From Inquilinus limosus DSM 16000 (lineage in GTDB: Bacteria; Pseudomonadota; Alphaproteobacteria; DSM-16000; Inquilinaceae): DNA of 64,000 nt. Below, in pieces: positions 44,902-53,680 of this stretch. The notes beneath the pieces were generated by a model. The model did not search any database and had not been told where the DNA came from. It saw only the letters and a list, made by a program, of their open reading frames with translations. The stretch spans positions 186,001 to 250,000 of the forward strand of contig NZ_AUHM01000005.1 in NCBI RefSeq assembly GCF_000423185.1, read 5' to 3'. How positions within the stretch are numbered: the stretch's first letter is position 1; every line of letters starts with the position of its first letter. The translations under genes and the position numbers were made by a program.

Positions 44902-46290
44902 ATCTGGCAGCCCGACCCCTCCGCCCTGCGCCGGCCCGCCTATCTCTCCCTGGCCGATCAGATCGCGCGGGCGATCGCGGACGGCCGGCTGCCGCCGGGG
45001 GAGCGGCTGCCGACTCATCGCGCGATGGCCGAGACGCTGGACCTGTCGGTGCAGACGGTCAGCCGCGCCTATGAGGAGCTGATCCGCCGCGGCCTGATCT
45101 CCGGCGAGACCGGGCGCGGCACCTTCATCCGCCCGCCGCAGCGCGAGCCCGTGCCGCCCTACATCCCGGAGCGGCTGAGCGAGGTGATCGACCTGTCGAT
45201 CCTGAAGCCGGTGGTGTGCGAGACTCGCCACATCGAGGCGATGAAGGCGGCGCTGCACGAGCTGGCCGACACGCTGCCGCATTCCGCCGTCCTGTCCTTC
45301 CGCCCGAACATGCTGTTCGCCCGGCACCGCCGGGTGGCGCAGGCCTGGCTGCGGGACCGCTGCGGGGTCGAGGCCACGCCCGGCACCATCCACCTGACCA
45401 ACGGCGCCACCGCCGGCATGACCATCGCCCTGATGGCCGCGGCCCCGCCGGGGTCGACCGTGGTGACCGAGGCGGTCGGCCACCACACGCTGGTGCCGCT
45501 GGCCGCCTATCTCGGCCTGCGTCTGCGCGGCGTGGCGATCGACGCCGAGGGCGTGGTCCCCGAGGCGTTGGACGAGGCCTGCCGCGAGGGCGACGTGCGC
45601 GCGCTCTTCGTCATGCCGAACCCGATCAACGCCACCGCCAGCCTGATGGGCGCGGCGCGGCGGGCCGAGATCGTCGAGGTGGCCCGCCGCCATGAGCTGC
45701 AGATCATCGAGAACGACGTGCTGGCGCCGCTCCTGAGCGAGCGGCTGCCGCCGCTGGCCGCCCTGGCACCGGAGCGCACGCTCTACGTCACCACCTTCAC
45801 CAAATGCGTGATGCCGGGGCTGCGCGCCGGCTATCTGGTGGTGCCGGACCGGCTGTGCCCGTCGGTCGCCAACCGCAGCCTGGTGACCAACTGGATGGCG
45901 ACCGGGCTGATCGCCGAGCTGGCCGCCCGCTGGGTCGAGAACGGCACGGCGGCGGAGCTGCTGCGCTGGCAGCGCGCCGCGATTCGCGGCCGCCAGGCGA
46001 TCGCGGCCGAGATCCTGGCCGGCATTCCGCACCGCGCCCATCCGGAAGGGCTGCATGTCTGGCTGCCGCTGGGCGAGGGCCGGTCGGAGGAAGAGTTCGT
46101 GTCCCATGCCCGGCTGCAGGGCGTCGCCATCGCGCCCGGCGCCTCCTTCGCCATCGAGGGCGGCATGGACCGGCGGCCGGCTGTCCGTATCTCGGTCGGC
46201 TCGACCACGCCGGAGCAGCTGCGCGACGGCCTCAAGATCGTCGTCAACCTGCTGCAGGGCGAGCCGGAGCCGGTGCTGCTGGCGATGTGA
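44896..46290 (+). CDS. enuR: MocR-type GntR/aminotransferase regulator EnuR of ectoine utilisation
   Basis: The 464-residue protein fuses a GntR winged helix (residues 10-85: YLSLADQIARAIADGRLPPG, LSVQTVSRAYEELIRRGLIS) to an aspartate-aminotransferase-fold domain. The PLP Lys is Lys303 in TTFTKCVMPGLRAGYLV, matching Lys302 of the Ruegeria enzyme. EnuR represses the ectoine genes and is released by alpha-acetyl-diaminobutyrate or diaminobutyrate bound to PLP. It is divergent from asnC and upstream of ehuA by 136 bp. Confidence 0.92.
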   Translation: MTIWQPDPSALRRPAYLSLADQIARAIADGRLPPGERLPTHRAMAETLDLSVQTVSRAYEELIRRGLISGETGRGTFIRPPQREPVPPYIPERLSEVIDLSILKPVVCETRHIEAMKAALHELADTLPHSAVLSFRPNMLFARHRRVAQAWLRDRCGVEATPGTIHLTNGATAGMTIALMAAAPPGSTVVTEAVGHHTLVPLAAYLGLRLRGVAIDAEGVVPEALDEACREGDVRALFVMPNPINATASLMGAARRAEIVEVARRHELQIIENDVLAPLLSERLPPLAALAPERTLYVTTFTKCVMPGLRAGYLVVPDRLCPSVANRSLVTNWMATGLIAELAARWVENGTAAELLRWQRAAIRGRQAIAAEILAGIPHRAHPEGLHVWLPLGEGRSEEEFVSHARLQGVAIAPGASFAIEGGMDRRPAVRISVGSTTPEQLRDGLKIVVNLLQGEPEPVLLAM

Positions 46291-46426
46291 CCCGAATCGT
46301 GCGCCACCTGCCTAATAAATCATCACGTTCGGCCAAATTGTACTGATTTGTTTTTCCGTTTGACATGATTTTGTCTCCCTTCCATCGTTGGCGGCAACCA
46401 AGGCCGTCGCGAACAGGGAGTGCGGC
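46291..46426 (+). promoter_or_regulatory. Promoter region of the ehu-eut operon
   Basis: An AT-rich stretch for this genome. It holds AATTGTACTGAT (46336-46347), near-identical to the motif before enuR, then TTTGACATGATTTTGTC, whose TTGACA could be a -35. The gap lies between enuR and ehuA, so enuR readthrough is also possible. Confidence 0.5.
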
Positions 46427-47227
46427 TTGCCAGACCTTCCAACATCCGATCCGTGCATCAGCGTCGAAGGCGTGACCAAGCGCTTCGGGCCGCTGACCGT
46501 CCTGGACGACCTGTCCTTCACCGTGAAGCCGGGCGAGAAGCTGGCCCTGATCGGGCCGTCCGGCTCCGGCAAGACCACGATCCTGCGCATCCTGATGACG
46601 CTGGAAGGGATCAATGGCGGCCATATCCGGGTCGAGGGCGAGCCGCTGTTCCACATGCCGAAGAACGGCGCCCTGGTGCCGGCGGACGAGCGCCATCTGC
46701 ACAGGATGCGCGCCAAGATCGGCATGGTGTTCCAGCTGTTCAACCTGTTTCCGCACAAATGCGTGCTGGACAACGTGACCCTGGCGCCGATGCTGACCCA
46801 GGGCGTCGACCGCAAGACCGCCGAGGCCCGCGCGATGGAGCTGCTGGAGCTCGTCGGCATGGCGGGCAAGGCCAAGGCGATGCCGGCGCAGCTCTCCGGC
46901 GGCCAGAAGCAGCGCGTGGCGATCGCCCGCGCCCTGGCGCTGAAGCCGAAGATCATGCTGTTCGACGAGGTCACCTCGGCGCTCGACCCCGAGCTGGTCG
47001 AGGAGGTGCTGAACGTGATGCGCCGCCTGGCCGCCGAGACCGACATGACCATGCTGCTGGTCACCCACGAGATGAGCTTCGCCCACGACTTCGCCGACCG
47101 CGTCCTGTTCTTCGACCGCGGCCGGATCGTCGAGGAGGGCCCGCCGGACGAGATCTTCCGGCACCCGCGCGAGGAGCGGACCCAGGCCTTCCTCAAGAAG
47201 ATCATCGCCGCCGGCCACCGGGTCTGA
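46427..47227 (+). CDS. ehuA: Ectoine ABC importer ATPase EhuA
   Basis: The 266-residue ATPase has Walker [15 protein letters not shown], signature [16 protein letters not shown], Walker [15 protein letters not shown] and switch VTHEM, the polar amino acid class. No ATG is available; TTG 46427 has GGGAG six bases upstream and is the best start. TTG 46388 is the alternative, with no ribosome-binding site. The following ehuB, ehuC and ehuD complete an ectoine/hydroxyectoine importer. Confidence 0.9.
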   Translation: MPDLPTSDPCISVEGVTKRFGPLTVLDDLSFTVKPGEKLALIGPSGSGKTTILRILMTLEGINGGHIRVEGEPLFHMPKNGALVPADERHLHRMRAKIGMVFQLFNLFPHKCVLDNVTLAPMLTQGVDRKTAEARAMELLELVGMAGKAKAMPAQLSGGQKQRVAIARALALKPKIMLFDEVTSALDPELVEEVLNVMRRLAAETDMTMLLVTHEMSFAHDFADRVLFFDRGRIVEEGPPDEIFRHPREERTQAFLKKIIAAGHRV

Positions 47228-47272
47228 CCGGTCGCACGACCGCACCACAAACACGGGAACAGAGAGGCAGAA

Positions 47273-48115
47273 ATGAACAACCGATTTTGCGCGAGTCTGA
47301 TCCTGGCCGCCGTATCGGCGATGGCCATGGCCCAGCCGGCCGCGGCCGACACGCTGGAGAACCTGAAGGAGCAGGGCTTCGCCCGCATCGCCATCGCCAA
47401 TGAGCCGCCCTTCACCGCCGTGGCGGCGGACGGCAAGGTCTCCGGCGCCGGGCCGGACGTGGCGCGCGAGGTGTTCAAGCGCATGGGCGTCCCCGACGTC
47501 GTCGCCTCGATCTCGGAATACGGCGCGATGATCCCCGGGCTGCAGGCGCGCCGCTTCGACGCGGTCACCGCCGGCCTGTTCATGAAGCCGGAGCGCTGCC
47601 GCGCCGTCGCCTATTCCCAGCCGATCCTGTGCGACGGCGAGGCCTTCGCGGTGAAGAAGGGCAACCCGTCGAACTTCCAGAGCTACGCCGATATCGCCGC
47701 CAACCCGGACGCCAAGATCGGCGCGCCGGGCGGCGGCACGGAGGAGCGGCTGGCGCTGGAGGCCGGGGTGCCGCGCGACCGGGTGATCGTGGTGCCGGAC
47801 GGGCAGAGCGGCATCAAGATGCTTCAGGACGGCCGCATCGACGTCTATTCGCTGCCGATCCTGTCGATCCAGGATCTGCTGAAGAAGGCGAACGACCCGA
47901 ACATCGAGATGGTCGGGCCGGTGAAGAACGCGCCGGTCTATTGCGACGGCGCAGCCTTCCGCAAGCAGGACACGGCGCTGCGCGACGCCTTCGACAAGGA
48001 GCTGGCGGCGCTGAAGCAGTCCGGCGAGTTCGCCAAGATCGTCGAGCCCTACGGCTTCTCGGCCAAGGCCGCGATCGACGCCAACCGTGACCAGCTCTGC
48101 GGCGGCACGAACTGA
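47273..48115 (+). CDS. ehuB: Ectoine/hydroxyectoine-binding protein EhuB
   Basis: The 280-residue precursor has a Sec signal ending near PAAADT, then a type II binding fold with FARIAIANEPPFTAVAADGK, VSGAGPDVAREVFKRMG, FDAVTAGLFMKPERC and SQPILCDGEAFAVKKGNP. The layout and the neighbours match EhuB of Sinorhizobium meliloti, which binds ectoine and hydroxyectoine through aromatic residues. It is separated from ehuA by 45 bp and from ehuC by a repeat. Confidence 0.92.
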   Translation: MNNRFCASLILAAVSAMAMAQPAAADTLENLKEQGFARIAIANEPPFTAVAADGKVSGAGPDVAREVFKRMGVPDVVASISEYGAMIPGLQARRFDAVTAGLFMKPERCRAVAYSQPILCDGEAFAVKKGNPSNFQSYADIAANPDAKIGAPGGGTEERLALEAGVPRDRVIVVPDGQSGIKMLQDGRIDVYSLPILSIQDLLKKANDPNIEMVGPVKNAPVYCDGAAFRKQDTALRDAFDKELAALKQSGEFAKIVEPYGFSAKAAIDANRDQLCGGTN

Positions 48116-48171
48116 GACGGGCGGAGAGGCCGGTGACTGCTCCCACAACCCCGAAGACCGCACTCTTCTCT

Positions 48172-48344
48172 TGTCCCCCCTCCCCTTGCGGGAGGGGGTT
48201 AGGGGGAGGGGTCTGCGCGCGTCCGCGCGCGAATGGGCATGGGACGGAACTCGCCTCTCGGGTTGATCTCCCGCCGTCCGCAGCCGGTTCCAGCCGAGAA
48301 AACCCCCTCCCCCTACCCCCCTCCCGCGAGGGGAGGGGGGACTC
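48172..48344. repeat. Composite family B element between ehuB and ehuC
   Basis: Left arm TGTCCCCCCTCCCCTTGCGG with AGGGGGAGGGGTCTG; right arm CCCCCTCCCCCTACCCCCCT with GCGAGGGGAGGGGGGAC. The arms pair over about 40 bp and enclose an internal GCGCGCGTCCGCGCGCG hairpin. It fills most of the 289 bp between the binding-protein and permease genes. Confidence 0.87.
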
Positions 48345-48404
48345 GTTTGGCTTGGGTTGGCGACAACATCGCTGTCCTGACACCGTCACTCCGCGAGCAG
48401 CCGC

Positions 48405-49064
48405 ATGAGCGAGTGGGAAGGCTATCTCGGGCTGATCCTGCAGGGCGCCTGGGTGACGATCGAGCTGACCGTGCTGGGCTGCGCCCTGGCGCTGGTGGTG
48501 GCGTTCATCGCGGGGCTCGGGCGGATATCGTCCAGCTTCGTGGTCCGCACGATCGCCGCCTGCTATGTCGAGTTCTTCCGCGGCACCTCGATCTTCGTGC
48601 AGCTGTTCTGGGTCTATTTCGTGCTGCCGCTGGCGGGGTTTGAGCTCAGCCCGCTGCAGGCCGGCGTGCTGGCTCTGGGACTCAATGTCGGGGCCTATGG
48701 GGCCGAGGTGGTGCGCGGCGCCGTGCAGTCGATCGGGCGGGAGCAGCGCGAGGCCTGCGTCGCGCTGAACCTGACGAAGCGCCAGAGCCTGTGGCACGTC
48801 ATCCTGCCCCAGGCCTTCGTGCTGATGCTGCCGACCTTCGGCAACAACGCCATCGAGCTGCTGAAGGCGACGGCCGTGGTGTCGCTGATCTCGCTCGCCG
48901 ACCTGACCTTCCAGGCCCAGATCGTGCGGGCCCAGACCGGCAGCACCGCCTTCCCCTTCCTCACCATCCTCGTGATCTATTTCGCGCTGGCGATGCTGAT
49001 CTCGGCCGGGGTGCGGGCGCTGGAGCGCCGCCTGACCCGCGGCCTCGACGGCGTGCGGAGCTGA
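48405..49064 (+). CDS. ehuC: Ectoine ABC importer permease EhuC
   Basis: The 219-residue polar amino acid-type permease begins with a transmembrane segment (LILQGAWVTIELTVLGCALA), then VEFFRGTSIFVQLFWVYFVL and the EAA loop REACVALNLTKRQSLWHVIL. Five hydrophobic segments are visible. EhuD starts 3 bp downstream. Confidence 0.92.
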   Translation: MSEWEGYLGLILQGAWVTIELTVLGCALALVVAFIAGLGRISSSFVVRTIAACYVEFFRGTSIFVQLFWVYFVLPLAGFELSPLQAGVLALGLNVGAYGAEVVRGAVQSIGREQREACVALNLTKRQSLWHVILPQAFVLMLPTFGNNAIELLKATAVVSLISLADLTFQAQIVRAQTGSTAFPFLTILVIYFALAMLISAGVRALERRLTRGLDGVRS

Positions 49065-49067
49065 GCC

Positions 49068-49724
49068 ATGGATTGGGACTGGGCCTTCGTCGCCGAGATC
49101 ATGCCGACCCTGATCGAGGGCGTGAGGATCACCATCCTGGCCACCGTGCTCGGCTACGCCCTGGCGGTGGTTCTGGGCCTCGGCCTCGCTTTGCTGCGCC
49201 GGACCCCCCATCGCTGGCTGGCCCGCACCGTGGGCTTCCTGATCGAGTTCATCCGCGGCACGCCGCTGCTCGTGCAACTGTACTTCCTGTTCTACATCAT
49301 GCCGGATCTCGGCCTGACGCTGTCGCCCTTGACCGCGGGGGTGATCGGCCTCGGCCTGCACTACGCCACCTACACCGCCGAGGTGTACCGCGCCGGCATC
49401 GACAACACCCCGCGCGGCCAGTGGGAGGCGGCGAAGGCCTGCAACCTGACCATGGGGCAGAGCTGGCGCCACGTGATCCTGCCGCAGGCGATCCCGCCGA
49501 TGATCCCGGCGCTGGCCAACTACTTCATCGCCATGTTCAAGGAGACGCCGCTGCTCTCCGCCATCACGGTGCTGGAGCTGATGAACCAGGCCCGCAGCGT
49601 CGCCAACTTCAACTACCGCTACCTCGAGCCGATGACGCTCGTCGGCGCCTTCTTCCTCGTCATCAGCCTGATCGCCGTGGTCGGCCTCCGCTTCCTGGAG
49701 CGCCGCTTCCGGCCGTTGCGCTGA
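49068..49724 (+). CDS. ehuD: Ectoine ABC importer permease EhuD
   Basis: The 218-residue permease is a paralogue of EhuC: IEFIRGTPLLVQLYFLFYIM, LHYATYTAEVYRAGIDNTPR and the EAA loop WEAAKACNLTMGQSWRHVIL. With EhuC it forms the heterodimeric channel. eutA follows after 12 bp. Confidence 0.92.
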   Translation: MDWDWAFVAEIMPTLIEGVRITILATVLGYALAVVLGLGLALLRRTPHRWLARTVGFLIEFIRGTPLLVQLYFLFYIMPDLGLTLSPLTAGVIGLGLHYATYTAEVYRAGIDNTPRGQWEAAKACNLTMGQSWRHVILPQAIPPMIPALANYFIAMFKETPLLSAITVLELMNQARSVANFNYRYLEPMTLVGAFFLVISLIAVVGLRFLERRFRPLR

Positions 49725-49736
49725 GCCGGAGCCCCG

Positions 49737-50522
49737 ATGACTCAGATCATGCTGCCCGAGATCGAACGGTCCGCCCTGCCGCTCCGCTTCGACGACCGTC
49801 CGCTGGCGAAGCGGGTCGGCCTCGTCATCCTGGCGACCGACCACACCACCGAGCCGGACTTTCGCCGCATGGTCGCCAGCGACCGGATCGGCGTCTATGT
49901 CGCGCGCATCGCCTATGCCAACCCGACCACGCCGGAGAACCTGCGCCGGATGCAGCCGCGCCTCAGCGAGGGGGCCGGGCTGATCCTGCCGGAGGAGGCG
50001 CTGGACCTCGTCTGCTACTCCTGCACCTCGGCCTCGGTGGTGATGGGCGACGACGCGGTCGAGGACGCGATCCGTGAGGCCAAGCCGGGCGTCACGGTGG
50101 TGACCCCGCCGCTCGCCGCCCGCCGCGCCCTCGACGCGCTCGGCGTCCGCCGGATCGCGGTGCTGACCCCCTACACGGTCGAGACCAGCCGGCCGATGGC
50201 CGACTACTTCGCTGGCCACGGCACCGACATCGCCCGCTTCACCTGCCTCGGCCTCGACGACGACCGCGAGATGGCGCGGATCAGCCCGGCCTCGATCGTG
50301 GCGGCGGCCGAGGCGGCGATGGCGCCGGACGCCGAGGCGCTGTTCATCTCCTGCACCGCCCTGCGCGCCGCCGGGGTGGCGGCGGAGATCGAGCGGCGGA
50401 TCGGCAAGCCGGTCGTGACCAGCAATCTCGCCACCGCCTGGATGGCCCTGCGCCTGTGCGGCGACGACCGCCCGCGGCCGGAGCTCGGGCGACTGATGGC
50501 GGTGGAAGGGGCGGGGCGATGA
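49737..50522 (+). CDS. eutA: EutA, maleate isomerase/Asp-Glu racemase-like enzyme of hydroxyectoine use
   Basis: The 261-residue protein belongs to the arylmalonate decarboxylase/maleate isomerase superfamily, with two catalytic-type Cys: VCYSCTSASVVMGDDAVEDA and LFISCTALRAAGVAAEIE. In ectoine loci EutA is proposed to convert a hydroxylated intermediate on the hydroxyectoine branch. It overlaps eutB by 4 bp. Confidence 0.9.
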   Translation: MTQIMLPEIERSALPLRFDDRPLAKRVGLVILATDHTTEPDFRRMVASDRIGVYVARIAYANPTTPENLRRMQPRLSEGAGLILPEEALDLVCYSCTSASVVMGDDAVEDAIREAKPGVTVVTPPLAARRALDALGVRRIAVLTPYTVETSRPMADYFAGHGTDIARFTCLGLDDDREMARISPASIVAAAEAAMAPDAEALFISCTALRAAGVAAEIERRIGKPVVTSNLATAWMALRLCGDDRPRPELGRLMAVEGAGR

Positions 50523-51511
50523 GCCACGCCGTCACCCTCAATACCATCCGCGCCGCGGCGGAGCGCATCGCCGACGAGGTGGTGCGGACGCCGCTGGTCC
50601 GCTCGGCGTCGCTGTCGGAGCGTGCCGGGGCGCCGGTGTTCCTGAAGCTCGAGACCCGGCAGACCACCGGCAGCTTCAAGCTGCGCGGCGCCACCAACGC
50701 CGTTCTGTCGCTGCCGGCCGAGGCGCGAAAGGTCGGCATCGCCGCGGCCTCGACCGGCAATCACGGCCGCGGCCTGGCCCATGCGGCCGCCCGCCAGGGG
50801 CTGCGCTGCGTCGTCTGCATGTCCAGCCTGGTGCCGGAGAACAAGGTCGCCGGCATCCGCGCGCTGGGTGCGGAGATCCGCATCGTCGGCCGGTCCCAGG
50901 ACGACGCGCAGGAGGAGGTCGACCGGCTGGTGGCGGAGGAGGGCTTCACCGCCATCCCGCCATTCGACCATCCGGACGTGATCTCCGGCCAGGGCACGAT
51001 CGGGCTCGAGATCGTCGCCGATCTGCCCGATGTCGCGCAGGTGGTAGTGCCGCTGTCCGGCGGCGGCCTGTTCGGCGGCATCGCCGCCGCGGTCAAGGCG
51101 CTGCGGCCGCAGGCCCGGATGGTCGGCGTGTCGATGGAACGCGGCCCAGCGATGGAGCGGAGCCTCGCCGCCGGCCGCCCGGTGGCCGTGGAGGAGCTGC
51201 CGACGTTGGCGGATTCGCTCGGCGGCGGCATCGGCCTCGACAACCGCCACACCTTCGCCCTGGCCCGCGACCTGCTCGACGAGGCGGTGCTGCTGACCGA
51301 GGCCGAGATCGCCGCCGCGATCGACCACGCCTATGCCGCGGAGCAGGAGATCGTCGAGGGCGGCGGCGCGGTCGGCATCGGCGCGCTGCTGGCCGGCAAG
51401 CTCACCGTAACCGGTCCGACCGTCCTGGTGGTCTCGGGCCGCAACATCGACATGGCGCTGCACCGGAAGATCGTCAGCGGCGCCTGGGAGGAGACACCGT
51501 GCCCCGCATGA
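50519..51511 (+). CDS. eutB: EutB, threonine dehydratase-like PLP enzyme
   Basis: The 330-residue fold type II PLP enzyme has Lys54 in TTGSFKLRGATNAV, a phosphate-binding PLSGGGLFGGIAAAVK glycine loop and AASTGNHGRG. It resembles threonine/hydroxyaspartate dehydratases. In the eutABC set it is thought to act with EutC on the hydroxylated intermediate. The ATG overlaps the eutA stop, and the 3' end overlaps eutC. Confidence 0.91.
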   Translation: MSHAVTLNTIRAAAERIADEVVRTPLVRSASLSERAGAPVFLKLETRQTTGSFKLRGATNAVLSLPAEARKVGIAAASTGNHGRGLAHAAARQGLRCVVCMSSLVPENKVAGIRALGAEIRIVGRSQDDAQEEVDRLVAEEGFTAIPPFDHPDVISGQGTIGLEIVADLPDVAQVVVPLSGGGLFGGIAAAVKALRPQARMVGVSMERGPAMERSLAAGRPVAVEELPTLADSLGGGIGLDNRHTFALARDLLDEAVLLTEAEIAAAIDHAYAAEQEIVEGGGAVGIGALLAGKLTVTGPTVLVVSGRNIDMALHRKIVSGAWEETPCPA

Positions 51512-52491
51512 CCATCGTGACGGAGGCGGAGCTGCGCCGCGCCGTCCCGCTCGACCGCGACGCCGTCGCCTGCGTCGAGGAGGCGTTCCTGGCACTGGCC
51601 ACCAAGGCGGTGGCGATGCCGCCGATCCTGCGCCTCGACATCCCCGAGCATCGCGGCGAGGTCGACGTCAAGACCGCCTATGTCCCCGGACTGGACGGCT
51701 TCGCCATCAAGATCAGCCCCGGCTTCTTCGACAATCCGAAGCTGGGCCTGCCCAGCACCAACGGACTGATGGTGCTGTTCAGCACCCGCACCGGGCTGGT
51801 CGACGCCGTGTTCCTGGACAATGGCTACCTGACCGATGTGCGGACTGCGGCCGCCGGGGCGGTGGCGACCAAGCACCTGTCCCGCCCGGACTCGCGGGTG
51901 GCTGCGGTCTTCGGCGCCGGGGTCCAGGCGCGGCTGCAGCTCAAGGCCCTGACCCTGGTGCGGCCGATCGCCGAGGCCCGCATCTGGGCCCGCCAGCCCG
52001 ACCGGGCGCAGGCCCTGGCGGCAAGGCTCTCCGACGAGCTGGGACTTGCCGTCCACGCCGAGGCCGCGCCGCAGGCCGCAGTCGACGGAGCCGACATCAT
52101 CGTCACCACCACCCCGGCGGCGGAGCCGATCCTGCGGGCCGGCTGGCTGGCGCCCGGCCAGCACGTCACCGCCATGGGCTCGGACGCCGAGCACAAGAAC
52201 GAGCTGGACCCGGCGATCCTGGCCCGGGCCGATCTCTACGTCGCCGACAGCCTGGCCCAGACGCGCCGGCTGGGCGAGCTGCACCACGCCATCGCCGCCG
52301 GAACCGTCGCCGCGGACGCGGCCTTCCCCGAGCTCGGCGCCGTCATCGCCGGCACCGCGCCGGGCCGGCCCTCCGCCGCCGCGATCACCGTCGCCGACCT
52401 CACCGGCACCGGCGTCCAGGACACCGCCATCGCCACCCTCGCGCGCGGTCGCGTCGCCCATGCCGGGGTCGGCACACAATTCGAAAGCTGA
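51499..52491 (+). CDS. eutC: EutC, ornithine cyclodeaminase/mu-crystallin-like enzyme
   Basis: The 330-residue protein shows GLDGFAIKISPGFFDNPKLG, TGLVDAVFLDNGYLTDVRTA and the NAD-binding stretch VFGAGVQARLQLKAL, then HVTAMGSDAEHKNEL. GTG 51499 has GGAGGAG at ideal distance, whereas ATG 51508 forms an ATGA overlap with eutB but is 14 bp from that site; either may be used. It belongs to the hydroxyectoine branch with EutA and EutB. Confidence 0.91.
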   Translation: MPRMTIVTEAELRRAVPLDRDAVACVEEAFLALATKAVAMPPILRLDIPEHRGEVDVKTAYVPGLDGFAIKISPGFFDNPKLGLPSTNGLMVLFSTRTGLVDAVFLDNGYLTDVRTAAAGAVATKHLSRPDSRVAAVFGAGVQARLQLKALTLVRPIAEARIWARQPDRAQALAARLSDELGLAVHAEAAPQAAVDGADIIVTTTPAAEPILRAGWLAPGQHVTAMGSDAEHKNELDPAILARADLYVADSLAQTRRLGELHHAIAAGTVAADAAFPELGAVIAGTAPGRPSAAAITVADLTGTGVQDTAIATLARGRVAHAGVGTQFES

Positions 52492-52501
52492 AAGGCACAG
52501 C

Positions 52502-53680
52502 ATGTCCGTAGAGCTCAATTTCAGCCGCGAGGAATATGCCGCGCGGCTCGCCAAGACCCGCGCCGCCATGGCCCGCAAGGGCATCGACCTGCTGTGGGTC
52601 AGCGACCCGTCGAATATGGCCTGGCTGACCGGCTATGACGGCTGGTCCTTCTATGTCCACCAGGGCGTGCTGGTGCCGCCGGAGGGCGAGCCGATCTGGT
52701 ACGGCCGCGGCCAGGACGCCAACGGCGCCAAGCGCACCGCCTATCTGGCGCACGACAACATCATCGGCTACCCGGACCACTACGTGCAGTCGACCGAGCG
52801 GCACCCGATGGACCGGCTGGCCGAGATCATCGATTCGCGCGGCTGGGGCCGCCTGTCGATCGGCGTCGAGATGGACAATTACTGGTTCTCCGCCGCCGCC
52901 TTCGCCTCGCTGCAGCGCCACCTGCCCAATGCCCGCTTCATCGACGCCACGGCGCTGGTGAACTGGCAGCGCGCGGTGAAGAGCCCGCAGGAGCTGGACT
53001 ACATGCGCCGCGCTGCCCGCATCGTCGAGGCGATGCACAGGCGGATCCTGGAGAAGGCCGAGCCCGGCCTGCGCAAGAACGACCTCGTCGCCGAGATCTA
53101 CGACGCCGGCACCCGCGGGGTCGACGGCTTCGGCGGCGACTATCCGGCGATCGTGCCGCTGCTGCCCTCGGGCGCCGACGCCTCGGCCCCGCATCTGACC
53201 TGGGACGACAAGCCGATGCGCTCGGGGGAGGGCACCTTCTTCGAGATCGCCGGCTGCTACAAGCGCTACCACTGCCCGCTGTCGCGCACGGTGTTCCTGG
53301 GCAAGCCGACCCAGGCCTTCCTCGACGCCGAGAAGGCGGTGCTGGAAGGCATGGAGGCCGGGCTGGAGGCCGCGCGGCCGGGCAACACCTGCGAGGACAT
53401 CGCCAACGCCTTCTTCGCCGTCCTCAAGAAGTACGGCATCGTCAAGGACAACCGCACCGGCTACCCGATCGGCCTCAGCTACCCGCCCGATTGGGGCGAG
53501 CGCACCATGAGCCTGCGCCCTGGCGACCGCACGGTGCTGGAGCCCGGCATGACCTTCCATTTCATGACCGGGCTGTGGCTGGAGGAGATGGGGCTGGAGA
53601 TCACCGAGAGCATCGCCATCACCGACAGCGGCGTCGAGATCCTGGCCGACGTGCCCCGCCAGCTTTTCGTGAAGCCATGA
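52502..53680 (+). CDS. doeA: Ectoine hydrolase EutD/DoeA (metal-free M24 fold)
   Basis: The 392-residue protein has the creatinase/M24 pita-bread fold but lacks all five metal ligands: the segments that normally carry Asp, Asp, His, Glu and Glu read FFEIAGCYK, HCPLSRTV, TGYPIGLSYP, FHFMTGLW and GLEITESI. That matches the metal-independent ectoine hydrolases, which open the ectoine ring to N-acetyl-diaminobutyrate. It overlaps doeB by 4 bp. EutC ends 10 bp before. Confidence 0.92.
   Translation: MSVELNFSREEYAARLAKTRAAMARKGIDLLWVSDPSNMAWLTGYDGWSFYVHQGVLVPPEGEPIWYGRGQDANGAKRTAYLAHDNIIGYPDHYVQSTERHPMDRLAEIIDSRGWGRLSIGVEMDNYWFSAAAFASLQRHLPNARFIDATALVNWQRAVKSPQELDYMRRAARIVEAMHRRILEKAEPGLRKNDLVAEIYDAGTRGVDGFGGDYPAIVPLLPSGADASAPHLTWDDKPMRSGEGTFFEIAGCYKRYHCPLSRTVFLGKPTQAFLDAEKAVLEGMEAGLEAARPGNTCEDIANAFFAVLKKYGIVKDNRTGYPIGLSYPPDWGERTMSLRPGDRTVLEPGMTFHFMTGLWLEEMGLEITESIAITDSGVEILADVPRQLFVKP

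Noticed and set aside
52502-53680. A second active M24 Xaa-Pro peptidase
   Set aside because: All five metal-ligand positions are substituted and the gene lies in the eut cluster, so it is the metal-free ectoine hydrolase.
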